DNA of 33,230 bases from Rhodobacterales bacterium (lineage in GTDB: Bacteria > Pseudomonadota > Alphaproteobacteria > Rhodobacterales > Rhodobacteraceae). The notes beneath the pieces were generated by a model. It did not search any database. It saw only the letters and a program-made list of their open reading frames with translations, and had not been told where the DNA came from. This document shows positions 1 through 6,614 of this stretch, piece by piece. The stretch is taken from assembly GCA_002746935.1 (NCBI GenBank), contig PDRW01000008.1:1-33230 (forward strand), given 5' to 3'. Made by a program: the position numbers and the translations under genes. The stretch's first letter is position 1, and every line of letters begins with the position of its first letter.

Positions 1-530
1 TTGCGATAGGTGCCGATAAATATATCAGGCACTTCTTCCATGAATTTTATTGTTGAAGGGCACGGGTCGCCGTCAGCGAAAATTGATTGAAGCACTTCCA
101 AAATATAGAACAGCAACATCACAACCGCATCGCGCCTTTCTTCGGTCCAGTCGGGCATTGCAGATCCCGGCTCCGGGATAATCTCATCGCATACATATTC
201 CTGCCCGAATTTGCGCAGAAACTCTGGCGCCAACTTTCGGCCTTCTCCATACGATAAATCCATGAACCCTAAACCCAGATGCTTTTCGATACGCCTGTGT
301 AGGCCAATCCAGCCATAGACCCTTAACCGAAGGCGCCAGTCTTCGCCCGGTGGGGAATAAAGCATGTACTCCCGCCACTCGCCCCGATTTTGCAGACGCG
401 TCGGTACAGATTCCATACGCAGCCCCGTAGGAAGATGCACCAAGCCCGGCTCCGGGGGGCTCTTCGCCGGGTCCCTATCTCGTTGCCGATACTCCAATTC
501 CGGCAGCTTCACCGATCCCCATTCGACCAT
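1..530 (-). CDS. Unrecognised protein, 3' end outside the window
   Basis: An open frame begins at an ATG on the minus strand and runs off the left edge without a stop, giving at least 176 residues. I do not recognise the family. The protein is mixed and charged, starts MVEWGSVKLPELEYRQ, has an Arg- and Trp-rich middle (WRLRLRVYGWIGLLHRR) and a hydrophobic helix-like stretch near residue 130 (AVVMLLFYILEVLQ). No signal peptide or clear motif is visible. It overlaps the end of the HlyC-like remnant in another frame. A second ATG at 158 could be used by a shorter product, but the continuous frame favours the longer one. The long frame in a low-quality neighbourhood supports a real gene, but this rests on frame length alone. 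Confidence 0.5.
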   Translation of the reverse strand, partial: MVEWGSVKLPELEYRQRDRDPAKSPPEPGLVHLPTGLRMESVPTRLQNRGEWREYMLYSPPGEDWRLRLRVYGWIGLHRRIEKHLGLGFMDLSYGEGRKLAPEFLRKFGQEYVCDEIIPEPGSAMPDWTEERRDAVVMLLFYILEVLQSIFADGDPCPSTIKFMEEVPDIFIGTYR

Positions 531-709
531 CAGTCTGTTCCCCCCCTGGCCTGCGACGCGCCCATCTTAGCCAACATTTCCTGATCCACCAGCCGCCCGA
601 TGATCGGATGCAGGCGCAGGTCGCCGCCCTTGACCACCTGTTTGAAATTGCCCAGCACGCTGGCGGTGGTTTTGCGGTCGGGCGCGATGACGTCGATCAG
701 CCAGTTTAA
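475..709 (-). pseudogene. C-terminal remnant of an RTX toxin-activating lysine acyltransferase (HlyC family)
   Basis: Read on the minus strand, this frame gives NWLIDVIAP followed by about 40 residues including GNFKQVVKGGDLRLHP and VDQEMLAKMG. In HlyC-type acyltransferases the conserved block WFID(W/F)IAPFG lies in the second half of the protein and is followed by a region of this shape. An in-frame TGA lies at 710-712, just before the match, so the catalytic N-terminal half (the His and the Asp) is missing. No other piece of the gene is seen further upstream. The tail beyond about residue 50 overlaps the neighbouring gene and may be read-through. The family assignment rests on one short block and is an inference. 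Confidence 0.5.
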
Positions 710-757
710 TCATCCCTTACGAAACTGGACCGGGCCACAAACTCTCGCGCAGCAATA

Positions 758-1405
758 TCATCGAGGTTTGGTATTTCTCCTGCCGCAAGCCTTCGCAAAA
801 TTGGCGATGATCCCACGGTTGATTAGACCGTACTTCATTTCTATGCGGTCATTGGTCGGCATCAACGTGCCTTTCCACAGCATTTCGTCGATATCACCGT
901 CGCCAGCTTCCACAACTGCCCCCCAGAACACGGGGTCATCCCTGAGGTCGCGAGCGACTGTTAAGACATCTTCCACCGTTGGCTTTTTCGTTCTCAACCC
1001 TGAGTAAAGGGAAACCCTAGAGAAAAACCGGTCTTCGATGAATGCGTGTGCCTCTTCCCCTTCCGGCGACGGCAACCTTCCTCCAGCAACAAATCGGCAC
1101 ACGACAGCGGCGAGTGACAGCAGCAGAGGGTCACGCAAATCTTTCAGATACTCTTTGGATTTTCCCCGAACCGACGCAGGGTCTTTCAGAGAGCGAAAAT
1201 AACCGCTTTTAAGAACATCTCTGGCATAAGCCTCAATAACCTCATCAATTCGCTCTTGGTCTTCATCACTCCAATCGCCCCGAAACCCAGCACGCATAAA
1301 AATGGACTGCAATTCTGGGTGGTTCCACAAATGCTCTGCAAGAGCCTGCACTTCTTCCACGCTCGAAGGGGCTAGTTTAGGTCCACCATCCGGGTTGTAT
1401 GTCAT
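758..1405 (-). CDS. Unrecognised protein of 215 residues
   Basis: A soluble, acidic protein without signal peptide or membrane segment. I do not recognise its family. The ATG at 1405 is chosen because GGAGGG sits 5 bases upstream; a TTG start 21 bases further up is possible but has no such site. The N-terminus contains NPDGGPKLAPSSVEEVQALA and an acidic stretch (GDWSDEDQERIDEVIEAYA), and the C-terminus is basic (RRNTKPR). Most of it looks helical. The base composition is clearly less GC-rich than the surrounding housekeeping genes, which together with the HlyC-like remnant next to it suggests acquired DNA. It is isolated from the L,D-transpeptidase gene upstream by about 100 bases of AT-richer sequence. 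Confidence 0.65.
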   Translation of the reverse strand: MTYNPDGGPKLAPSSVEEVQALAEHLWNHPELQSIFMRAGFRGDWSDEDQERIDEVIEAYARDVLKSGYFRSLKDPASVRGKSKEYLKDLRDPLLLSLAAVVCRFVAGGRLPSPEGEEAHAFIEDRFFSRVSLYSGLRTKKPTVEDVLTVARDLRDDPVFWGAVVEAGDGDIDEMLWKGTLMPTNDRIEMKYGLINRGIIANFAKACGRRNTKPR

Positions 1406-1508
1406 GCCACCCTCCGCAAAACGCAAATTCTCTGCCTCTCAATCAGCATGCTGCTGATTTCGAACGTGAATTTTGATGCGCAGTATTGCAGATTAAAGCG
1501 ATTTCGCT

Positions 1509-3155
1509 CTAGCTCTCCACGCCCGGCAGGCTCACACCGGCCGCCTGAAGCGCTGCCCAGATCTTTGCATCGCGGCCGTAGATGTCGGCCCGGTAGCCGA
1601 GCTGGCCGCGCAGATCCGAAAACGCCGTGCGGTAGACCAGATGCACGGGCACGGGATGCTCGAGTTTGACCGTGGTTTCACGCCCCGTCCGCAGGATCGA
1701 CTGGAAGGTGCCGACCGGGTCGGCCTCCTGCATGGCCAGCAACTCATAGGCGAACTGGTAAGGTTTCTGGAGCCTTATGCAACCATGGGAATAGGCGCGG
1801 ACCTCGCGTTCGAAGAGATACTTCGTCGGCGTGTCGTGCAGATAGATGTTGTGCTGGTTGGGAAACATGAATTTCACCCGTCCCAGCGCGTTGCCCCCCG
1901 AAGGCGGCTGCTTGAGGTCGAAGGGAAACGTCCTGGGCGTCACCTGGGTCCAGTCGATCGCGTCGCGCGGCACCACCCGCCCGGCGCCGTCGATCAGTTG
2001 CAGATGCGCCGAAGAGGCGCCGCCACTCTCGATCATGCGCGGCAGATATTCCTTTTCGGTGATCGACCGCGGCACATACCAGCTCGGGTTGATGACCATG
2101 TGTTCCATCATGTCCGAAAACTCGGGCGTGCGGTGGTTGTGGCTGTTCTGGCCGACGACCGAACGGGTCTCGAAGGTGATTTCGCCGCCATCGACGATGC
2201 GGGCGGTGAAATCGGTGAGATTGACCCAGACGTAGCGGTCGCGGCGGTCGATCGACAGCCAGCGCTCGCGTTCCATTGCCACGATGATCGACTTCAGGCG
2301 CTCGGCGGCGGGCACGTTGATCGCCCTGATCGTTGCCGGCCCCGCCACACCGTCGGGATTGAGCCCCATGTTTTCCTGAAACGCCTGCACCGCCCTGGTG
2401 ATCTCGGCGTCATAGCTGCTGGTGGCGGAGCGTTTGAGATAGCCCATGGCGATCAGCCGGTTGCGCAGCTGTACCACGGCCGGGCCGCTGTCGCCGGGTT
2501 TCAGCGTGTCGGCCGCCACCTGCGGCCCCCAGCCGCCCCGCGCCACCAGCCGTTCGATCTCGAACTTCTTGTGCATCAGCCGGGCGTATTCGTCCGACGA
2601 CGGGATCAGCGAATGCATGAAGGCATCGGGGTTGTCGGCCGCAAGAAAGCCGGTCAGCAGCTCGACCGGATCGCGCCGGTGCGGGTTGCGGGTCATCAGC
2701 TTGTCGATCGAGCGCGGGTTCAGGATGCCGGTCTGGATCTGGTGGGCATAGGTGAGAAACAGCCGGGTCAGCGCGACCTCGACCCGGCCGCGCTCGCGCG
2801 GGCTGGCGACATGGCGCATCATCTCGGTGAGTTCGGTGGTGTCATAGGCCGATTGCGGCAGCCCGTGCTCGTCGGCATGCAGGATCGCCTTCAACAGCGC
2901 GGTGAGGCGCGCTTTCTCGGCCGGGTCCTGGCCGGTCCAGACCGGGGCATAGCCGGTCTCGCGGTAGAACCGCGCCACCTCGTCATCGGCCAGCGCCTCT
3001 TCGGCGACCGCCTGGGCAAAGGCCGAAAACCCGAGACTGCCGCCCGCCCCGGTCTGCGCCGCCCCGGTTTCAGCGACCACGGGTGCGGCGCCGAACGCCA
3101 CGGCGGCTGCGGTCGAAAGCATGAATGTCCTGAGGCGCAACGGGAGCGTCATCAT
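1509..3155 (-). CDS. L,D-transpeptidase, YcbB/LdtD type
   Basis: Periplasmic enzyme that forms 3-3 crosslinks in peptidoglycan. In the 548-residue product I see an N-terminal signal peptide (about 1-29, cleavage near VVAETG), a YcbB-type scaffold domain (about 50-210), a peptidoglycan-binding domain (about 221-280, DSGPAVVQLRNRL and NPDGVAGPATIRAINV) and a YkuD catalytic domain with the HxnSHGC signature: H440 and S456-H457-G458-C459 (YSHGCIRL), C459 being the nucleophile. Length and domain order fit the YcbB family rather than the short Ldt type. The ATG at 3155 (or the next codon) has an AGGA site and puts the signal peptide at the N-terminus; the frame stays open far upstream, but that part is not coding-like. 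It is divergent from a YcbK-like gene, the same neighbour pair as ycbB-ycbK in Escherichia coli. Confidence 0.93.
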   Translation of the reverse strand: MMTLPLRLRTFMLSTAAAVAFGAAPVVAETGAAQTGAGGSLGFSAFAQAVAEEALADDEVARFYRETGYAPVWTGQDPAEKARLTALLKAILHADEHGLPQSAYDTTELTEMMRHVASPRERGRVEVALTRLFLTYAHQIQTGILNPRSIDKLMTRNPHRRDPVELLTGFLAADNPDAFMHSLIPSSDEYARLMHKKFEIERLVARGGWGPQVAADTLKPGDSGPAVVQLRNRLIAMGYLKRSATSSYDAEITRAVQAFQENMGLNPDGVAGPATIRAINVPAAERLKSIIVAMERERWLSIDRRDRYVWVNLTDFTARIVDGGEITFETRSVVGQNSHNHRTPEFSDMMEHMVINPSWYVPRSITEKEYLPRMIESGGASSAHLQLIDGAGRVVPRDAIDWTQVTPRTFPFDLKQPPSGGNALGRVKFMFPNQHNIYLHDTPTKYLFEREVRAYSHGCIRLQKPYQFAYELLAMQEADPVGTFQSILRTGRETTVKLEHPVPVHLVYRTAFSDLRGQLGYRADIYGRDAKIWAALQAAGVSLPGVES

Positions 3156-3296
3156 CTGTTCCTGGTCCTGGGCCGATACTGCATGTGTTCTTGATTTTTT
3201 TCGCCGGGCGATAGTGGCGAGGAAAGCCGGGGCTGTCCATTCACATCGCCGGGACAGAGTGTTTCCGGCCCACTTCGCGCCAACCTGCGGCAAACC

Positions 3297-3354
3297 GGCC
3301 ACTGTTAACGTGGCCTTCAGAAAATTGAGCGAATTATCGCCAATCATGGGCGAT
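3297..3354. promoter_or_regulatory. Two inverted repeats in the divergent intergenic region
   Basis: The 369 bases between the divergent L,D-transpeptidase and DUF882 genes must hold both promoters. Two perfect 6-bp inverted repeats, each with a 7-base spacer, lie there: GGCCAC/GTGGCC at 3297-3315 and ATCGCC/GGCGAT at 3336-3354. The stretch is AT-richer than its surroundings. They could be operators or chance; no -35/-10 pair is clear enough to call. I see no gene in 3156-3524. Confidence 0.35.
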
Positions 3355-3524
3355 TTGCGATGTTGCAGGGACAATGGCCTTGGCCCCGGATTCGGCGCGT
3401 GCCATAACGGCGCTGCGCCTGGGGACGAGGTGCAACCAAAAGCGCCGTGCAGAGCAATGCCGGGAATGGCAATGACTGAAGTGATGCAGCGGCGTTTGAG
3501 AAGAAATGGGACGAACTGGGACAA

Positions 3525-4094
3525 ATGACCACCTCTAGCTCGAACGGGCTCAGCAGGCGTACTCTTCTTCGCGCCTTCGCAGCCACGACTCTTGCCGCCG
3601 CTCCGGCCTTTCACACCGCTCCCGCCTATGCCCGCGGCGCCGGCGATATCCGCCGCATTGCGATGTATTCCGGCCGCACCGGCGAGAAGGTTGACATCAT
3701 CTACTGGATCGACGGCGAGTACATCGCCGACGCGCTCAAGGAAGTGAACCACTTCATGCGCGACTGGCGGGTCAACGCAGTGAAGACGATCGACGCCCGC
3801 ACCATCGACATCATGGCCGCGGCCCACCGCCTGCTGGACGTGAGCGAACCCTATACCCTGCTCTCGGGCTACCGCACGCCCCAGACCAACGCGATGCTGC
3901 GTTCGCGCTCGCGCGGGGTTGCAAAGAATTCGCTGCACATGGCCGGACAGGCGGCCGATCTGCGGCTCAAGAACCGGTCGGTCAATCAGATGTACAAGGC
4001 CGCGCGGGCCTGCCGCGCCGGCGGCGTGGGCAAGTATTCGCGCTCCAATTTCGTTCACATGGACTGCGGCCAGGTCCGCACCTGGGGGAGCTGA
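3525..4094 (+). CDS. DUF882/YcbK family murein peptidase, Tat-exported
   Basis: A 189-residue protein of the M15-like YcbK family (Peptidase_M15_2), predicted zinc peptidases acting on peptidoglycan in the periplasm. The N-terminus carries a twin-arginine signal (SRRTLLRAFAATTLAAAP, Arg11-Arg12, then AYA near residue 36). The metal-binding signature is intact: H138 and D145 in SLHMAGQAADLR, and H178-M-D180 near the C-terminus in NFVHMDCG. The conserved SGYRTPQTNAML block is at 114-125. The ATG immediately precedes the Tat motif. It is divergent from the L,D-transpeptidase gene, so both may respond to the same envelope signal. Substrate is inferred from family only. Confidence 0.9.
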   Translation: MTTSSSNGLSRRTLLRAFAATTLAAAPAFHTAPAYARGAGDIRRIAMYSGRTGEKVDIIYWIDGEYIADALKEVNHFMRDWRVNAVKTIDARTIDIMAAAHRLLDVSEPYTLLSGYRTPQTNAMLRSRSRGVAKNSLHMAGQAADLRLKNRSVNQMYKAARACRAGGVGKYSRSNFVHMDCGQVRTWGS

Positions 4095-4184
4095 GGCCGC
4101 GCGCACGCACGCGCTTCGGACAAAGCCCGCGTGGGTTCTCAGGCGGTTTTCAGGCGGCAAGACCACCCTCTGGCGTTTGACGAA

Positions 4185-4279
4185 ATACCCGACACAGAGA
4201 GCATCACCTGACGCGCCCAAAATCCATGATTTCAGGCAACGTCGGGTGATTCAGGTTTTTCGCATGACGCTTTCGCCCG
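4185..4279 (+). repeat. 95-bp palindromic intergenic repeat, copy 1
   Basis: This stretch matches 6214-6309 in the same orientation over its whole length. Its core (4202-4250) is a nested palindrome: ATCACCTGACG near the left end pairs with CGTCGGGTGAT at the right, and AAATCCATGATTT lies in the middle. The flank TCGCATGACGCT is also shared. Copy 1 lies in the 319 bases between the DUF882 gene and the end of fetB, a region in which I see no gene. It resembles REP-like or short non-autonomous elements, but no transposase or target duplication is seen. Confidence 0.8.
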
Positions 4280-4413
4280 CGGGGATATCTGCAACAGAAC
4301 AGAACCCGCCCCCGGAACAGAACCCGCCGGTGGCCCGGCTCTGGCCGGCGCTGTCCTGTTAGCACGGCGGGCCGAGGCGCCCGGCCCGGGCTGTGCCGGC
4401 ATATGGCCCCCGT

Positions 4414-5226
4414 TCAGTCCCGCCGGCGCGTCGGAGACAGCCGGTCGAGCCGCAGCCGGTGGCGGTCATCGCTCATCCGCCAGGCCGCCCCCGTCACCGC
4501 CAACAACACACCGAGACCGGTGGCGCCGCCGATCAGGAACATCACCAGCAACTGGTATTTCACCGCCTCTGTCGGATCGACGCCCGAGAGGATCTGGCCC
4601 GACATCATCCCCGGCAGCGAGACCACGCCGGTGGCCGCCATGCCATTGATGATTGGCGTAAAACCGGCCTGAAGCGCGCGGCGGACCTGGGGCCGGAAAG
4701 CCTCTGCCCGGCTGTGACCGAGCAGAAGCCGCGCCTCGACCGCGACCCGTTCGCGGCGAAGCGCGCCCAGCAGCCCCTCCAGCCCGAGCGACACGCCGGT
4801 CATGATATTGCCAAGGATCATCCCCAGCAGCGGCAGCGCGAACCGGGGGGTCCACCACGGGTGGGTTCCGATCGCCGCGATCAGGCCATAGCTGGCCACG
4901 AAAATCCCCGCCATCGCCATTGCCCCGCCGCCGACGCTCCAGCCCCAGACCCCGGCGAGCGGGCGCTCCTGGCGGGCGCGGATCTCGCGCGCGGCGACCG
5001 CAAGCATCACCAGCGCCACCAGCGCCGTAAGCCAGGGGCTGCGGATCGCGAAAACGGTTTTCAGCACCAGCCCGACGAGCAGCAGTTGCACCACCATGCG
5101 CGCCGCCGAAAACAGCAGCTTGCGTTCGATGCCGAGATGACGCCAGAGCGACAGCCCCGCGTTGATCAGCAGAAACACCGAAGCCGCCGCGAGGTCGCCC
5201 CAGCTGAGGGTGACATAGCCGCTCAT
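4414..5226 (-). CDS. fetB: FetB-type ABC transporter permease (UPF0014)
   Basis: Inner-membrane permease of the FetB/YbbM family; the E. coli FetAB pair is implicated in iron export. The 270-residue product has about seven hydrophobic segments, starting with ASVFLLINAGLSLW and including LLLVGLVLKTVF, ALVALVMLAVAA and PLLGMILGNIMTGVSLGL. The family hallmarks G(M/N)ILGNxMTGxSL, GFTPIINGMAATGVVSLPGMMSGQIL and KYQLLVMFLIGG are clear. It begins inside the stop of the ATPase gene (ATGA overlap), so the two are translationally coupled and form one transporter. The substrate is inferred from the family. The C-terminus (RLRLDRLSPTRRRD) is basic and would face the cytoplasm. Confidence 0.9.
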   Translation of the reverse strand: MSGYVTLSWGDLAAASVFLLINAGLSLWRHLGIERKLLFSAARMVVQLLLVGLVLKTVFAIRSPWLTALVALVMLAVAAREIRARQERPLAGVWGWSVGGGAMAMAGIFVASYGLIAAIGTHPWWTPRFALPLLGMILGNIMTGVSLGLEGLLGALRRERVAVEARLLLGHSRAEAFRPQVRRALQAGFTPIINGMAATGVVSLPGMMSGQILSGVDPTEAVKYQLLVMFLIGGATGLGVLLAVTGAAWRMSDDRHRLRLDRLSPTRRRD

Positions 5227-5813
5227 GGGATTGCCTCCAGCCGGCCCGCATCCATCCGGTACTGCCGCGTGGCGAGGCGCAGGGCCTGGGCGGGGTCATG
5301 GGTGATGAGAAGCAGCGCGAGGCCACCGGCCATCCGCGCGCGCAACAGCGCTTCGACCGCCGCCGTTGCCTCGCCGTCCAGCGCCGCGGTGGGCTCATCG
5401 AGCATCAGCACCTTCGGGGCAGTTTGCAGCGCGCGCAGCAGCGCCAGCCGCTGACGCTCGCCGGTCGAGCAACGCGCCACCTCCCAGCCCAAAGCGCCTT
5501 CGAGATGCAGGGCTGCGAGCCCCGGCGCGGGATCGGGATCAGCGGCGAAATGGGCGCCGACCGTCTCCTCCCACCAGCCGGGTTCCGCCGGCACCAGCGC
5601 CACCGCCCGCCGCCATTGCGGCGCGGTGAAAGCCTCGCGCGCCCGGCCGCCAAGGCTGACCTCGCCCCGGTTCGGGTCAAGATCGGCAATCGCGCGCATC
5701 AACAGCGTCTTGCCCGAACCCGACGGCCCCTGAACCGCGGCACATTCCCCCGCGGCAAGCTCCAGCGAGAGCGGACCGATCAACCGGGTCGAGAGGCGGG
5801 CAACGCGCAACAT
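5223..5813 (-). CDS. fetA: FetA-type ABC transporter ATP-binding protein
   Basis: Cytoplasmic ATPase subunit that partners the FetB permease. In the 196-residue product, Walker A is GPSGSGKT (29-36), Walker B is VLMLDE (135-140), the D-loop is TAALD and the switch histidine is H172 in LLITHD. The signature motif is CSTGERQRLAL (115-125) in place of LSGGQ, as is common in this small family. The ATG at 5813 gives the usual compact length; the frame is open about 120 bases further up, but that stretch looks non-coding. Upstream lies about 800 bp without genes, which must contain the promoter of this two-gene unit. Confidence 0.88.
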   Translation of the reverse strand: MLRVARLSTRLIGPLSLELAAGECAAVQGPSGSGKTLLMRAIADLDPNRGEVSLGGRAREAFTAPQWRRAVALVPAEPGWWEETVGAHFAADPDPAPGLAALHLEGALGWEVARCSTGERQRLALLRALQTAPKVLMLDEPTAALDGEATAAVEALLRARMAGGLALLLITHDPAQALRLATRQYRMDAGRLEAIP

Positions 5814-5962
5814 GGGATGACAATAGACCCGGCAGTTGTGGATTTGAATGGGGTCAGCAGGGCGCCCGGGACAAAATGGGGTGGTTGACGAAATCTGAAC
5901 ATCTCGCCGTGCCCGCCGGGCAGAACGCCGCAAACCATTGATTCAGAACGGTAAAACAGCGA

Positions 5963-5994
5963 TTTCATTAGTCCGGTATTCCGGACTAATGAAA
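5963..5994. repeat. Perfect hairpin of the CCGGACTA repeat family
   Basis: TTTCATTAGTCCGG and CCGGACTAATGAAA form perfect 14-bp arms around the 4-base loop TATT. The words CCGGACTAAT and GGTATTCCGG recur at 16476-16545 and 21551-21607, so this is one member of a dispersed intergenic family. It lies about 150 bp upstream of fetA and has no T-run typical of a terminator. Confidence 0.8.
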
Positions 5995-6213
5995 ATGCCG
6001 AAGCCCCGGAAAGCCCTGCATCTGTAACCCGGAGGCCCGTGCAGGCCTCCCCGCTGACCCGCTGAAGATGAGCAGCACATAGAGGCCGGTGGTTGCCGCA
6101 ACAACGGCGGGATATGGCAAGACGACAAGTGGGATTGTGCCTGTTGGCTACAAGCCTTTGGCTTTACGCCGATGCTTCGCGGATTTGGGGATCAGAACCC
6201 ATTCCCGTCAGCC

Positions 6214-6309
6214 ATACCTGACATCAAGTGCATCACCTGACCCGTTGAAATCCATGGATTTCAGGCAGCGTCAGGTGATTGATGGGTCTCGCATGACGCT
6301 CCGCCCAGA
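6214..6309 (+). repeat. 95-bp palindromic intergenic repeat, copy 2
   Basis: Same element as at 4185-4279, same orientation. The core here (6231-6279) is the better palindrome: TGAAATCCATGGATTTCA is perfect, and ATCACCTGAC pairs with GTCAGGTGAT outside it. Together the two copies bracket the fetAB transporter genes. Confidence 0.8.
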
Positions 6310-6591
6310 CGCCGGGCAACGCAAAGACCACCGCCACGGCCGGAAATGCTTCCGGAAACAGCGGGCGGATGTTGAACGACAGGATACGCAGCCGGAAACC
6401 GGCGCCCTTGTCCCGTGGCGGAAACAGGGCAGCCCCCGATGGAACCTCCGCCAGCCCTGCCCCTTTTGGCGTCCGGCCATTGCCGCGTCCGAAACCGCCG
6501 TCTGCGCAAACGTCCTGCCGCGTCGTCTCATGCCCCGCCTCAAGCTCCCTGCCCCGCCTTCCGCCAGGCCGGCCCTCAGCCGGCCCCGGAC

Positions 6592-6614
6592 AAAACGCCA
6601 GGAGCCTTCCGGCG
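6592..6614 (-). terminator. Probable intrinsic terminator of the LysM protein gene
   Basis: On the minus strand, right after the stop codon, CGCCGGA and TCCTGGCG form a short stem with one bulge, followed by TTTT. It would end the transcript of the LysM protein gene and perhaps of the dctBD unit. Confidence 0.5.

Larger units (their letters stand above)
5814..6591. other. Gene-free region with two repeat elements
   Basis: No convincing gene is visible. The region carries a 14-bp hairpin (5963-5994) and the second copy of the 95-bp repeat (6214-6309). An open frame on the plus strand starting near 6089 spans the repeat and the terminator of the LysM gene and has no recognisable similarity, so it is not called. 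The promoter of the fetAB pair should lie near its left side. Confidence 0.5.

Noticed and set aside
1641-3194. Long plus-strand open frame opposite the L,D-transpeptidase gene
   Set aside because: It is rich in Arg, His and Gly, has no recognisable family and lies exactly antisense to a well-supported gene. In such GC-rich DNA antisense frames stay open by chance.
3156-4220. Upstream extension of the L,D-transpeptidase frame
   Set aside because: The stretch opposes the DUF882 gene, lacks domain likeness and would bury the signal peptide.
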